The notes: generated by a model not told the origin, from the letters alone. DNA of 34,951 nucleotides from an uncultured Clostridia bacterium (GCA_946041635.1 CAMGDG010000007.1:1-34951); one strand, 5' to 3'. Shown: positions 7,784 to 15,517, numbered from the stretch's first letter. Numbers and translations: made by a program.

Positions 7784-9064
7784 TTAGATTTCAACGCCGC
7801 CTACGGGACGTATCATCAAAACATAGCAAGAACCGTCACCGAACACGCTTTCCATTGCGTTTTTATAATCGCTCAAAAGCTCTTCGGGCACAAATGCCTG
7901 AATTGTACCTGCAAAGCCGCCGCCGTGAACACGCCAAGCGCCCTTGCCCGAAAGTATGCTCTCGCTTATTGCAAGCGCCAGCGACACAGGCTGAACAGAG
8001 GGCTGTTTGGTTGAAAATACATTCTGATTATACATATATGAAGAAGCGCCGCTTTCAAGTATGTATTCCTTAAAGGCTTCAAAGTCGCCTTTTTTCAATG
8101 CGTCAACTTCATCTAAAACTCTTGCGTTATCAGCGAAGAAATGGATTGCACGAAGAACTGCTCTGTCGCCCAATTTTTCACGGATTGCGGGGATATTCTT
8201 CTTAAACTCGGCCTCGTCCACCTCACGGAGCACCTTTTTGCCGAAGAACTCGGCTACCGACTCCATCTCTCTGCGGATTGCCGCATAATCGTCGGTCAAA
8301 TCTGAGTGGCTTCCCTTTGTATCCACTATGCAAAGAGCATGGCCGCAGGAAGCAAAGTCAAACTTAACCTCGTTGATTACAGGCTCGGAAGGATCGTTAA
8401 AATCAATAGTAACAAAGCCGCCGACAGAGCACGCCGTCTGATCCATAAGACCGCAGGGCTTGTCAAAATAAACATTTTCCGCATACTGTGCAATTTTTGC
8501 GATTGTTACGGAGTCAACCTTTCCGTCGTTATAAAGGTAGTTGAGCATTGTTCCCACAAGCACCTCATAAGCCGCTGACGAGGAAAGCCCTGAGCCTGAA
8601 AGCACGCTGGACATTGTTGCGGCGTCAAATCCGCCGATTTCATAACCGTACTTTTTAAAGCCTGCGCACATACCTCTTACAAGAGCGGGCGAATGGCCTT
8701 TTTCATCCTCTTTTATTTCAAGGTCGGTAATATCGCACACATCCATATCGTAGCCTCTTGACTTAACACGAACTATGTTTTCATCATTTTTTGCGGCAAC
8801 TGCGATAGCGTCAAGGTTAATTCCTGCCGCCAACACTCTTCCGTGGTTATGGTCGGTATGATTGCCACCTACCTCTGTTCTGCCGGGAGCAGAGAAAAGT
8901 CTTGCGTCCCTGTCCTCACCGAACAGCTTTGCAAAATCATCGGCAAGGCTTACATATCGCTCATGCTGTGCTTTAACTGCCTCGTCTGTAACATATACTC
9001 TTTTAAAGCGGCTGTCGTATGCACCGCTTTCAATTTCATTCTTCAACAGGCTGATTTTTGCCAT
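7784..9064 (-). CDS. galK: Galactokinase
   Basis: Phosphorylates galactose to galactose 1-phosphate, the first Leloir step, in the cytoplasm. The 426-residue protein has the galactokinase signature GRTEVGGNHTDHNHG at residues 61-75, the GHMP ATP-binding motif SSVLSGSGLSSSAA at 152-165 and the C-terminal WRVHGGGFAGTIQAF motif. The signature has GGNHTDHNHG where the classical enzymes have IGEHTDYN, a variant seen in Clostridial galactokinases. The ATG at 9064 lies inside the end of the upstream membrane protein gene, overlapping it by 29 nt. The next enzyme, galT, is 16 kb away in this window and galE is not present. Another GHMP sugar kinase is less likely. Confidence 0.92.
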   Translation of the reverse strand: MAKISLLKNEIESGAYDSRFKRVYVTDEAVKAQHERYVSLADDFAKLFGEDRDARLFSAPGRTEVGGNHTDHNHGRVLAAGINLDAIAVAAKNDENIVRVKSRGYDMDVCDITDLEIKEDEKGHSPALVRGMCAGFKKYGYEIGGFDAATMSSVLSGSGLSSSAAYEVLVGTMLNYLYNDGKVDSVTIAKIAQYAENVYFDKPCGLMDQTACSVGGFVTIDFNDPSEPVINEVKFDFASCGHALCIVDTKGSHSDLTDDYAAIRREMESVAEFFGKKVLREVDEAEFKKNIPAIREKLGDRAVLRAIHFFADNARVLDEVDALKKGDFEAFKEYILESGASSYMYNQNVFSTKQPSVQPVSLALAISESILSGKGAWRVHGGGFAGTIQAFVPEELLSDYKNAMESVFGDGSCYVLMIRPVGGVEI

Positions 9065-9782
9065 TTTGACTGTCCCCTTTTCTTTTTTCTAATACTATAT
9101 TTATGACCAAAGTCGAAATTCCGGAAATAATAAGCAGCCCCACGATAGGTCCCATAAATTTCCATGTGAACGGCTGAGAAATGTTACCGCCCATCACGCT
9201 GTATGTCCATATCTTCGGGAAAAATCCTATTACAGACGCAATTAAAAAGCGACCTATGGGGAATTCCATTCCGCCGTATATTTTACTGACCATATTTACG
9301 GGAATTGACGGAATAAGACGGAGCGCCACAAGCACGCCGAGCTTTGCGGGGCCTGCCTTCAACATCATTTCACGCACATTATCGTATTTTTTAAGATTTT
9401 TCATTGCCGTTCCGCCGCCGAGCTTTTTGCCCCAATAATATTTTGTAATGAGAACAAGGCAAAAGCCCGCAACATTTATTATAATGGCGTTAACACGGCT
9501 GAACATAACGCCCGTCATCATAAAAATAAACGGAAACGGAATGGGAATTATGTTTTTCAGCGCAAATACGCACATAATTGCAATTACAATAAGCCATTTA
9601 TTGGGCAAGCTTTGAATAAGCTCCTGCATTTCGGTGAGAGCTTTTAAAAAATCAGCCCAGCCGCCCTCTGCAACGGCGGTACTCATAAAAAAGGTTATAA
9701 CGGCAAGCACAGCCGCCGCCGCAAACAATCCTATTGTGCTTAAATTCAAAGCGCCTTTTCGGTCAAGATTGTGTTTTTCCAT
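9036..9782 (-). CDS. VTT domain (TVP38/TMEM64, DedA-like) membrane protein
   Basis: A 248-residue integral membrane protein. Hydrophobic segments occur near residues 13-35, 65-95, 98-115, and two at 175-230. The stretch FPFIFMMTGVMFSR and the ALRLIPSIPVNMVSKIYGG region, followed by GRFLIASVIGFFPKIW, are typical of the VTT/SNARE-associated domain, a family linked to lipid scrambling or undecaprenyl-phosphate handling. Its substrate is unknown. It is the first gene of the minus-strand block, downstream of a good promoter, and its 3' end overlaps galK by 29 nt. A link with galactose metabolism is not obvious. Confidence 0.85.
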   Translation of the reverse strand: MEKHNLDRKGALNLSTIGLFAAAAVLAVITFFMSTAVAEGGWADFLKALTEMQELIQSLPNKWLIVIAIMCVFALKNIIPIPFPFIFMMTGVMFSRVNAIIINVAGFCLVLITKYYWGKKLGGGTAMKNLKKYDNVREMMLKAGPAKLGVLVALRLIPSIPVNMVSKIYGGMEFPIGRFLIASVIGFFPKIWTYSVMGGNISQPFTWKFMGPIVGLLIISGISTLVINIVLEKRKGDSQNGKNQPVEE

Positions 9783-9880
9783 TTAATCACCGCTTTTATA
9801 TCCCCTTAGCACAGCCTGAATACACCCCATAAAATCAGGAGTGGATTTATCGGCCTTGCTAAATTTACCCATACATCATA

Positions 9881-9909
9881 ATTTTATATTATTTATCGCA
9901 AAAGGTCAA
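9881..9909 (-). promoter_or_regulatory. Sigma-A-like promoter for the VTT-galK-M42 block
   Basis: On the minus strand TTGACC (9904-9909) is followed by 17 nt and TAAAAT (9881-9886), each matching the consensus at five of six positions. It would give a leader of about 90 nt before the start at 9782. Confidence 0.6.
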
Positions 9910-9917
9910 TATTTTTA

Positions 9918-9947
9918 TTGTTATATTATTGCATTTTGTGATAGAAT
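9918..9947 (+). promoter_or_regulatory. Possible promoter for the 2-hydroxyacid dehydrogenase
   Basis: TTGTTA (9918-9923), 18 nt, then TAGAAT (9942-9947), about 34 nt before the ATG at 9981. It is divergent from the minus-strand promoter. The match is only moderate in an AT-rich stretch. Confidence 0.4.
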
Positions 9948-9980
9948 AATACAGTATTATATATAAAGGCAGTGATTATA

Positions 9981-10937
9981 ATGAAAATAGTTGTTCTTGA
10001 TTCCTATGCGTTAAACCCCGGGGACTTATCCTGGGACTGGCTGAAAGCCTTAGGAGAGTGTGAGATTTACGACAGAACCCCCGCCGATAAAATTCTCGAA
10101 CGGTGTATGGGAGCAGATATTATACTCACAAATAAAACTCCCCTCACAAGAGAAACGCTTACAAAGCTTCACGGTCTTAAATACATAGCCTTGCTTTCCA
10201 CCGGCTACAATATTGTGGACTGCGCATGTGCAAGGGAATTGGGCGTTCCCGTGTCAAACATTCCCGCATATTCCACAAACGCAGTAGCGCAGTTAACCTT
10301 TTCCCTGATACTTGAAATAACAAACGGGGCAGGGCTGCACAGCGAAAGCGTAAGAGCGGGTGAATGGAGCAGTTGCCCCGATTTTTGCTATTGGAAAACG
10401 CCTCTTACGGAGCTTTGCGGAAAAACCATAGGCATTGTGGGCTTCGGTCAGATAGGTCAGGCGGTTGCCGATATTGCCGAGGCGTTTAAGATGAACATCG
10501 TTGCGGTTTCAGGTCACGAAACAGACCAAAGTCACCGCAAAAACTTTAAGTGGACCGATATGGACACTCTTGCAAGAACAAGCGACATAATTACCTTCCA
10601 TTGTCCGCTGACCGAGAAGACAACGGGGCTTGTAAATGAAGAGTTTATCGAAAAGTGCAAAGACGGTGCAATAATAATAAACACTTCTCGGGGACCTGTT
10701 GTTAACGATAATGCGCTGGCAAAGGCTCTTAACAGCGGCAAGCTCCGCGGAGCAGGGCTTGATGTATTAAGCGTTGAGCCGCCGCAGAAGGACAATCCGT
10801 TGCTCAGCGCAAAGAATTGCATAATAACTCCCCATATTGCTTGGGCGGCCTTTGAAACAAGAGAAAGGCTTATGAATATACTCCGTGAAAATCTTACTGC
10901 ATATTTTAACGGTACTCCGCAAAATGTGGTAAATTGA
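9981..10937 (+). CDS. D-2-hydroxyacid dehydrogenase (glycerate dehydrogenase-like)
   Basis: An NAD-dependent oxidoreductase of 318 residues that likely reduces a 2-oxoacid such as hydroxypyruvate. The nucleotide-binding loop is GFGQIG at 154-159; the catalytic triad is Arg237 in NTSRGPVVND, Glu266 in DVLSVEPP and His285 in ITPHIAWAA. Length and TPHIAWAA fit the HprA/YcdW-like glycerate dehydrogenases, but the exact substrate is not fixed. I chose the ATG at 9981, preceded by AAAGG at 11 nt; a GTG at 9972 has no usable ribosome-binding site. It stands alone, facing away from the VTT block and ending at a structured RNA unit of opposite strand. Confidence 0.88.
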   Translation: MKIVVLDSYALNPGDLSWDWLKALGECEIYDRTPADKILERCMGADIILTNKTPLTRETLTKLHGLKYIALLSTGYNIVDCACARELGVPVSNIPAYSTNAVAQLTFSLILEITNGAGLHSESVRAGEWSSCPDFCYWKTPLTELCGKTIGIVGFGQIGQAVADIAEAFKMNIVAVSGHETDQSHRKNFKWTDMDTLARTSDIITFHCPLTEKTTGLVNEEFIEKCKDGAIIINTSRGPVVNDNALAKALNSGKLRGAGLDVLSVEPPQKDNPLLSAKNCIITPHIAWAAFETRERLMNILRENLTAYFNGTPQNVVN

Positions 10938-10948
10938 ATACAAAGCAA

Positions 10949-10982
10949 AATCCCGCCGCCCTCACTCAGAGAACGGTGGGAT
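10949..10982 (+). terminator. Hairpin after the dehydrogenase gene
   Basis: AAATCCCGCCG and CGGTGGGATTT form an 11-bp stem with one G-T pair shortly after the stop at 10937. The following T-run is weak (TTTCAATTTCC), so termination efficiency is uncertain. Confidence 0.5.
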
Positions 10983-11001
10983 TTCAATTTCCGTATAAAA
11001 A

Positions 11002-11026
11002 AGAAAAAACCGACTTCCTGTCGGTT
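11002..11026 (-). terminator. Rho-independent terminator of the minus-strand RNA
   Basis: Stem AACCGAC/GTCGGTT (arms 11020-11026 and 11008-11014, 5-nt loop) followed on the minus strand by six T, a C and six more T. This is a textbook terminator and fixes the orientation of the RNA. Confidence 0.8.
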
Positions 11027-11160
11027 AATTTCTTGTTTGAGACTCCGTTTACCGCCGGACCTCAAAATAGGAGTAGGTTGTTCAAGATCTATCAGACTGT
11101 TCACAAACAAATACGGGACATTGGGTAAGACGCCCTGCAAGTGATTGCGGATACAATCTG
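11002..11160 (-). ncRNA. ssrS: Structured non-coding RNA, possibly 6S RNA
   Basis: A self-contained minus-strand unit. TTGACA (plus coordinates 11189-11194) is followed at 16 nt by a weak AT-rich -10 (around 11166-11172), then about 160 nt without a supported frame, then a perfect terminator AACCGAC/GTCGGTT with a long T-rich tail. The body folds: GATTG/CAATC near the 5' end, GGG/CCC, and TTTGAG/CTCAAA near the 3' half. The segments TTGTTTGTGAAC and TTGAACAACCTACT look to me like Firmicute 6S RNA, which would bind RNA polymerase, but this is recollection of the family and no alignment was done. The transcription unit itself is better supported than the family name. Confidence 0.55.
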
Positions 11161-11188
11161 TTTGCATATTTAAGATAACATAGGAGTT

Positions 11189-11215
11189 TGTCAAAGTTCA
11201 CACGAAAATGTGAAC
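11189..11215 (-). promoter_or_regulatory. -35 box and adjacent inverted repeat upstream of the ncRNA
   Basis: TTGACA on the minus strand (11189-11194) directly abuts the inverted repeat GTTCACA/TGTGAAC (11196-11202 and 11209-11215, 6-nt spacer). The repeat sits just upstream of the -35 and could be a regulator site or a hairpin; its binding partner is unknown. Confidence 0.5.
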
Positions 11216-11325
11216 AAATTGTTAACATTTTGTGTTTTTCCTGCTTTTTTATGGTAGTTTTCTTGAAATTTACACTATTTGGCTTTGCAGGGAATTATGT
11301 TTTTCTGCTGTTTTTCAAATAATTG

Positions 11326-11354
11326 TTGACAGTTTAATTTTAATAATGTATAAT
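11326..11354 (+). promoter_or_regulatory. Consensus sigma-A promoter of rpsU
   Basis: TTGACA (11326-11331), exactly 17 nt, TATAAT (11349-11354). Both hexamers are perfect. The rpsU start lies 36 nt downstream of the -10. Confidence 0.85.
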
Positions 11355-11390
11355 ACACAATGTATCCCAATGTAAAGGGAGGGATTTTTA

Positions 11391-11567
11391 ATGAGTCAGG
11401 TAAAAGTTAAAGAGAACGAGTCCTTGGAAAGTGCTCTCAGAAGATTTAAAAGACAGACTTCCCGTGACGGCGTAATTCAGGAAGTACGCAAAAGAGAGCA
11501 TTATGAAAAGCCTTCTGTAAAAAGAAAAAAGAAGTCTGAGGCTGCCCGCAAGCGCAAGTATAAATAA
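11391..11567 (+). CDS. rpsU: Small ribosomal subunit protein bS21
   Basis: A 58-residue highly basic protein of the 30S subunit, reading [20 protein letters not shown] at its start and ending in a Lys/Arg-rich tail ([15 protein letters not shown]). The [12 protein letters not shown] segment is the S21 signature. The length fits the family. GGGAGGG lies upstream at suitable spacing and a perfect sigma-A promoter precedes it. A strong terminator follows before yqeG, so rpsU is probably mostly monocistronic with some read-through. S21 in Clostridia often neighbours a GatB/YqeY gene, which is absent here. Confidence 0.95.
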   Translation: MSQVKVKENESLESALRRFKRQTSRDGVIQEVRKREHYEKPSVKRKKKSEAARKRKYK

Positions 11568-11615
11568 GTTGTTACTTATTTTGGGCAAGGCTCTATTCGC
11601 TAATGCAAAAAAGAG

Positions 11616-11650
11616 AGCGGGTTGTCGTCTTTTGACAGCCCGCTGTTTTT
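11616..11650 (+). terminator. Terminator between rpsU and yqeG
   Basis: AGCGGGTTGTC (11616-11626) pairs with GACAGCCCGCT (11634-11644) with one T-G pair, followed by GTTTTT. It ends just before the yqeG ribosome-binding site. Confidence 0.85.
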
Positions 11651-11672
11651 ATAATTTGATGTGAGGTTAATT

Positions 11673-12236
11673 ATGGCTGATACATATAAAAAAAGCATAC
11701 TTGACATTATTTTAAAATCTTCGCCCATGCCAAAATACCGTTTTAAAAGCGTGTTGGATATAACGGCAGAGGATTTCAAAAAAATGGGTGCGGAAGCAGT
11801 CGCTCTCGATATTGATAACACAATTTGTAACGACGGTAAGGATAATTGCATCGACGGTCTTGAAGATTGGCTCAAAGAGATTCAGGGTGCAGGAATAAAA
11901 GTGATGATTATTTCAAATGCTATTCCGCCCCGCCCTGTAAAAATAGCGCAGAAGCTCTCGCTTCCTTGCCTTTGCTACGCAAAAAAGCCACTTTCTTATA
12001 AATTGCGCAAAGGTGCAAAGATGATGGGAGTTGAAACAAACCGTCTCGCCATGGTGGGTGACCAGCTTTTTGCCGATGTTAAGGCGGCAAACGGCTGCGG
12101 TGCAATAGCGGTAAGAGTTGACCCCTTAAAAGGAGAAACGAGATATCCCCGTTATTATGCAATGCGGCGCAAAAAAGAAGCGGCTGTCTTGGAAGAATTC
12201 GAAAAGCGTCACGGGTACGGTGTTTACGATGAATAA
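11673..12236 (+). CDS. yqeG: YqeG-type HAD phosphatase (class IIIA)
   Basis: A 187-residue HAD-superfamily phosphohydrolase. The nucleophile motif is ALDIDNTICND near residues 39-49, motif II is the Ser of MIISNAIPPRP, and motif III/IV is VGDQLFADVKAANGCG. This matches Firmicute YqeG, whose substrate is poorly known (related to phosphatidylglycerophosphate phosphatases of the GEP4 type). I chose the ATG at 11673, with GAGG six bases upstream; a GTG at 11661 is part of that site. The end overlaps the next gene by 8 nt, so it is co-translated with the M24 peptidase. Confidence 0.88.
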   Translation: MADTYKKSILDIILKSSPMPKYRFKSVLDITAEDFKKMGAEAVALDIDNTICNDGKDNCIDGLEDWLKEIQGAGIKVMIISNAIPPRPVKIAQKLSLPCLCYAKKPLSYKLRKGAKMMGVETNRLAMVGDQLFADVKAANGCGAIAVRVDPLKGETRYPRYYAMRRKKEAAVLEEFEKRHGYGVYDE

Positions 12237-13293
12237 ATTACAAAAGCTTTTATCGGAACTCGGGGAAGGCTACTCTGCTTTAATAATTTCCCCGGAAAAC
12301 AGAAAATACTTCACAGGCTTTGATTCCTCAAACGGATATTTGCTTGTAAATTCAAAAATAGCGGTTTTTATTACCGACGGCAGATATATTGAAGCGGCGC
12401 AAAATACCGTTCACTCCTGTCAGATTGTGCTGCAAAAACGGATTTATCCGCAGATTGCCGAAATCCTCGGCGAAATGGGATGCCGAAATCTGCTCGTTGA
12501 ATCGTCAAGAATAACTGTCGATGTATATAACTCTCTCAAAGGGGTTTTAAAAGACACCAAAATTACCACCGACAACACACTTGACCGTCTTATAAACACC
12601 CTGCGCAGTATCAAAACGGAAGACGAGGTTGAAAGCATCGTAAAAGCCCAGCGCATTGCCCAAGATGCCTTTGACCGTATTTTAGGGTTTATAAAGCCGG
12701 GCGTTACAGAAAAAGAAATCGCATTGGAGCTTGATTTTTATATGCTCCGAGGCGGCGCAGAGGCTCTGTCCTTTGAAACTATTGCGGTAAGCGGTAAAAA
12801 TTCCTCAATGCCCCACGGCGTTCCCTCTTTCAAGAAAATCGAAGCGGGAGATTTTGTCACAATGGATTTCGGTGCAATCGTAGGCGGCTATCACAGCGAT
12901 ATGACGCGCACCGTTGCGGTGGGCTATGCCACCGATGAGATGAAAAACGTTTACAACACGGTATTAAACGCTCAAATCCTTTGCCTTAACTCCCTTAAAG
13001 CAGGACTTTCCTGCAAGGAGGGGGACGGTATTGCCCGCAAATACATTGAAAATGAAGGCTACGGCGAATATTTTACACATTCAACCGGCCACGGCGTAGG
13101 TATTGAAATCCACGAATATCCAAACCTTTCCCCTGCTTCCGAAAGCGTTTTGCAAGCCGGCAATATCGTAACCGTTGAACCGGGCATTTATATTCCCGGT
13201 AAATTCGGCGTTCGGATTGAAGATATGGCATATATTACCGAAAACGGTTGCCGTAATCTGACAACCGCACCCAAGGAGCTAATAATACTGTAA
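12229..13293 (+). CDS. M24 family metallopeptidase (Xaa-Pro aminopeptidase)
   Basis: A 354-residue cytoplasmic peptidase that probably cuts Xaa-Pro bonds at the N-terminus of peptides. After a creatinase-like N-terminal domain (about 1-125), the pita-bread domain shows all five metal ligands: Asp213 and Asp224 (TMDFGAIVGGYHSDMTRT), His288 (STGHGVGIEIHEYP), Glu317 (VTVEPGIY) and Glu331 (GVRIEDMAY). The length is that of the short YqhT/PepQ-like Firmicute proteins. The ATG at 12229 overlaps the yqeG stop by 8 nt. A longer frame from 12157 would lie deep inside yqeG and was not used. Confidence 0.92.
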   Translation: MNKLQKLLSELGEGYSALIISPENRKYFTGFDSSNGYLLVNSKIAVFITDGRYIEAAQNTVHSCQIVLQKRIYPQIAEILGEMGCRNLLVESSRITVDVYNSLKGVLKDTKITTDNTLDRLINTLRSIKTEDEVESIVKAQRIAQDAFDRILGFIKPGVTEKEIALELDFYMLRGGAEALSFETIAVSGKNSSMPHGVPSFKKIEAGDFVTMDFGAIVGGYHSDMTRTVAVGYATDEMKNVYNTVLNAQILCLNSLKAGLSCKEGDGIARKYIENEGYGEYFTHSTGHGVGIEIHEYPNLSPASESVLQAGNIVTVEPGIYIPGKFGVRIEDMAYITENGCRNLTTAPKELIIL

Positions 13294-13557
13294 TTATCTT
13301 AAAAAAATTGCCGTTATTATTGCTCCCACACCTGCCGACGCCGCAAGTTCAAAAACAAAAAACAATCTTCCTTTTATTTTCTGCCGTCGTGTTTTCGGCA
13401 CGGCGGCGGAGTTTTGTATGGCTTTTAACGCACCGCCTTTAAGGCGGCTGTCGCTTTGAGCGCTGTATTCGGGCTTAATAAAAAACAATGCTTTTTCAAA
13501 ATAATCACAGCCCGTTTCGTGAACTTCCAACACTTGTCTGTTTACTCCCTTAACCAT
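13294..13557 (-). CDS. Small hypothetical protein with C-terminal membrane segment
   Basis: An 87-residue protein I cannot place in a family. It starts MVKGVNRQVLEVHETG, has a basic middle (KTRRQKIKGR) and one hydrophobic segment near the C-terminus (residues about 68-86, LFFVFELAASAGVGAIITAI). The basic stretch before the segment predicts the N-terminus is cytoplasmic. GAGGG lies seven bases before the ATG at 13557, which decides this start over a longer frame from 13662. It converges with the M24 gene, whose stop is adjacent. Tail-anchored topology is inferred only. Confidence 0.65.
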   Translation of the reverse strand: MVKGVNRQVLEVHETGCDYFEKALFFIKPEYSAQSDSRLKGGALKAIQNSAAVPKTRRQKIKGRLFFVFELAASAGVGAIITAIFLR

Positions 13558-13988
13558 TTTTACGCCCTCACAAATTATCGTTATTATTCGGATATATTGT
13601 TGGATTTTTTTGCGGCGGTTATACCGAAAAAACAACTGATTTTGTTCACCGATTTTTGTCAATATGGGATTTTCAACAAATTTTATTACAATGGAAAATA
13701 TACAAACAGTATAATGGACTTTTCAACGAAATTGTTGAAAACTCTGTTGAAAATGTTTATAACCTGCCCTTTAATCCCTACATTTTAAAAGATTTTGCCT
13801 TTTTTCGACAATATTTGAAAACTTTTGTTAAAAACTTATCAAATACAAAATGTTGTAAATACTTTACTTTTTATACATTTTGGAGCTTTTATTTTTCAAA
13901 ATCGTTCAAATTTTTTTGTGCAATTTTCCATTAGTGAATTTTAATATATTTTTAGCAAATTTTCAGTCAATTTATGAAGGTGGTTTTT
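13558..13988. other. AT-rich gap with a cluster of TTTTCAAC motifs
   Basis: This 431-base stretch has no supported gene. It is very AT-rich and contains TTTTCAACA at 13670-13678, TTTTCAACG at 13720-13728, and the inverted form TGTTGAAAA at 13733-13741 and 13745-13753. TTTTCAAC and GTTGAAAA at 13720-13741 form an 8-bp inverted repeat with a 6-nt spacer. TTACAA (13686-13691), 18 nt and TATAAT (13710-13715) form a promoter-like pair just before it. The motif is one base from the DnaA-box variant TTTTCCACA, but binding by DnaA or a repressor is speculative. Confidence 0.5.
13686..13741 (+). promoter_or_regulatory. Possible promoter with palindromic operator
   Basis: TTACAA, 18 nt, TATAAT (13686-13715), followed by the inverted repeat TTTTCAAC/GTTGAAAA (13720-13741) that would cover the transcription start. 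The next plus-strand gene is the glycosylase at 13989, leaving a long 270-nt leader. Confidence 0.4.
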
Positions 13989-14789
13989 ATGGATAACCGA
14001 ATTGAAATCCCCTGCCCTGCCGTTTTTGATTTGGGGCTGTGCCTTGACTGCGGTCAGGCGTTTCGCTGGGTAAAAAAAGAGGAACGCTGGCATGGCGTTG
14101 CCTTTGGAAAAGCCCTCACCGTTGAGCAGCAGGAGGGCAAGCTGATTTTTTACAACTGCACCGAAGATGATTTTGAAAAAATATGGAAGCCGTATTTTGA
14201 TTTGGACTGCGACTATGAAAAAATTGTGACCTCATATGACGATGAGTATTTAAAAGCCGCCGTAAGCGAATACAGCGGCATACGGATTTTGCGGCAGGAT
14301 CCGTGGGAGGCGCTTTGCTCCTTTATTATTTCCCAAAACAACAATATTCCCCGAATCAAAGGTATTATCGAGCGGCTTTGTGATACTTTCGGCGAGGGGG
14401 ACGAGGGCAGTAAGTGCTTCCCGTCGGCAGAAAGGCTTGCCGCTTTATCGGTTGAGGATTTAGCCCCGTTGCGCTCCGGCTTTCGTGCCAAATACATAAT
14501 CGACGCCGCACAAAAGGTAACGGAAGGCTCGGTGGATTTTGCAAAAATTGAAAGTATGCCCATTGAGTTCGGCAGAGAGGAACTGCAAAAAATAAAGGGA
14601 GTGGGCGCAAAGGTTGCGGAATGTACACTCCTTTACGGATTTCATAAAACCGAGGCGTTCCCCGTTGATGTGTGGGTAAAGCGAATTATGGCGGAGATGT
14701 ACCCCGCAGGGCTTCCCGAATGTACGAAAGGCACCGAGGGCATAGCCCAGCAATACCTTTTCCATTGGCGAAGAATGAGGGATAAATAA
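13989..14789 (+). CDS. ogg: 8-oxoguanine DNA glycosylase (OGG1-like, HhH-GPD)
   Basis: A 266-residue base-excision repair enzyme that removes oxidised guanine and can cut the abasic strand. The helix-hairpin-helix is LQKIKGVGAKVAECTLLYG; the catalytic lysine is Lys208 in GVGAK and the conserved aspartate is Asp227 in FPVDVWVKR. The N-terminal OGG domain includes LCLDCGQAFRW, where family members read a similar GQ-FRW motif, and the WEALCSFIISQNNNIPRI helix. There is no FeS cluster motif. The ATG at 13989 follows AAGGTGG; the in-frame ATG at 13974 is less well placed. It is a bacterial homologue of the eukaryotic OGG1 type, common in Clostridia. Confidence 0.9.
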   Translation: MDNRIEIPCPAVFDLGLCLDCGQAFRWVKKEERWHGVAFGKALTVEQQEGKLIFYNCTEDDFEKIWKPYFDLDCDYEKIVTSYDDEYLKAAVSEYSGIRILRQDPWEALCSFIISQNNNIPRIKGIIERLCDTFGEGDEGSKCFPSAERLAALSVEDLAPLRSGFRAKYIIDAAQKVTEGSVDFAKIESMPIEFGREELQKIKGVGAKVAECTLLYGFHKTEAFPVDVWVKRIMAEMYPAGLPECTKGTEGIAQQYLFHWRRMRDK

Positions 14790-14802
14790 TACGATAAAAG
14801 TT

Positions 14803-14843
14803 AACAGGACTTTCCGTTTGCATTTCGGAAAGCCCTGTTTTTT
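14803..14843 (+). terminator. Terminator of the glycosylase gene
   Basis: AACAGGACTTTCCG (14803-14816) pairs with CGGAAAGCCCTGTT (14826-14839) with one mismatch, then a T-run. It lies 12 nt before the convergent lipoprotein gene ends. Confidence 0.85.
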
Positions 14844-14854
14844 ATGAACCTTTA

Positions 14855-15517
14855 TTACATCATTTCAATATCGCCGTAAACCCACTTGCCGTCATATTTG
14901 CAAAGGGTAATAATCTTTGCGGAGCTTTGCTTGTTTTTACTGCCCTCTATGGTATAGTCGAAATCAATTTCACGAAATTCCTCTGCCTTTGAAGGGTCAA
15001 AGTATCTTGCGGAGGAAAATCCGCCTTTTTCAAGCTTTGCAAGGATATTTAGAATTTTCTCTTCCTTTTCCTCAGGGGTGCAAACATTATCCTCTATTAT
15101 CTCGTATGTGATTTTATAATCCTCACCGAATTGGATTTTTAAAGCGTCCTCCTGAATTTCGGCTTGCTTTTTGAGAAAATCCGTATAGCAGTTTATCTCT
15201 GTTCCCAAGCTCCCTGTCAGGTCCTTATAAACGGCCGTTCTGTCCATTCCCTTATCGGAAATTTTATCTTCAAACGCCTTGTCCACATCCACAAAAGAGT
15301 AACTCATAACCGTTGCCATATCAGTCTTTACAACGGCGGGAATAATCGCATTTGCAAGCTCCTGTGCAGTCATGGAAGGCTCTGTTGTCGGCTCTGTTGA
15401 GGAGGTGGTTTCGTTGCTGTCTTTTCCGCCCTTGCAGGCTGAAAGACCTACCGCCATTGAAAGGACAAGCAAAGCGGATATAACCGCAAGGAGCTTCCTC
15501 GATTTAAACAATCTCAT
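14855..15517 (-). CDS. Putative lipoprotein of unknown function
   Basis: A 220-residue exported protein. The N-terminus has a basic start (MRLFKSRK), a hydrophobic core and a lipobox LSAC with Cys28, so it is probably lipid-anchored on the outer face of the membrane. A Thr/Ser/Glu-rich linker (residues 35-50) follows, then a soluble domain of about 165 residues with no motif I recognise; one part resembles the helical DUF-type domains that begin TAQELANAIIPAVV. GGGAGAT lies before the ATG. It is 12 nt downstream of the hypothetical gene at 15530-16405, so the two are likely one operon. No function is assigned. Confidence 0.75.
   Translation of the reverse strand: MRLFKSRKLLAVISALLVLSMAVGLSACKGGKDSNETTSSTEPTTEPSMTAQELANAIIPAVVKTDMATVMSYSFVDVDKAFEDKISDKGMDRTAVYKDLTGSLGTEINCYTDFLKKQAEIQEDALKIQFGEDYKITYEIIEDNVCTPEEKEEKILNILAKLEKGGFSSARYFDPSKAEEFREIDFDYTIEGSKNKQSSAKIITLCKYDGKWVYGDIEMM

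Noticed and set aside
10532-11194. Minus-strand reading frame of 220 codons
   Set aside because: It covers the dehydrogenase in antisense and the structured RNA with its terminator, which would not be inside a gene.
13656-13934. Plus-strand frame of 92 codons in the AT-rich gap
   Set aside because: Composition is Phe/Lys/Asn-rich as expected from AT-rich DNA, it needs a TTG start and has no ribosome-binding site.
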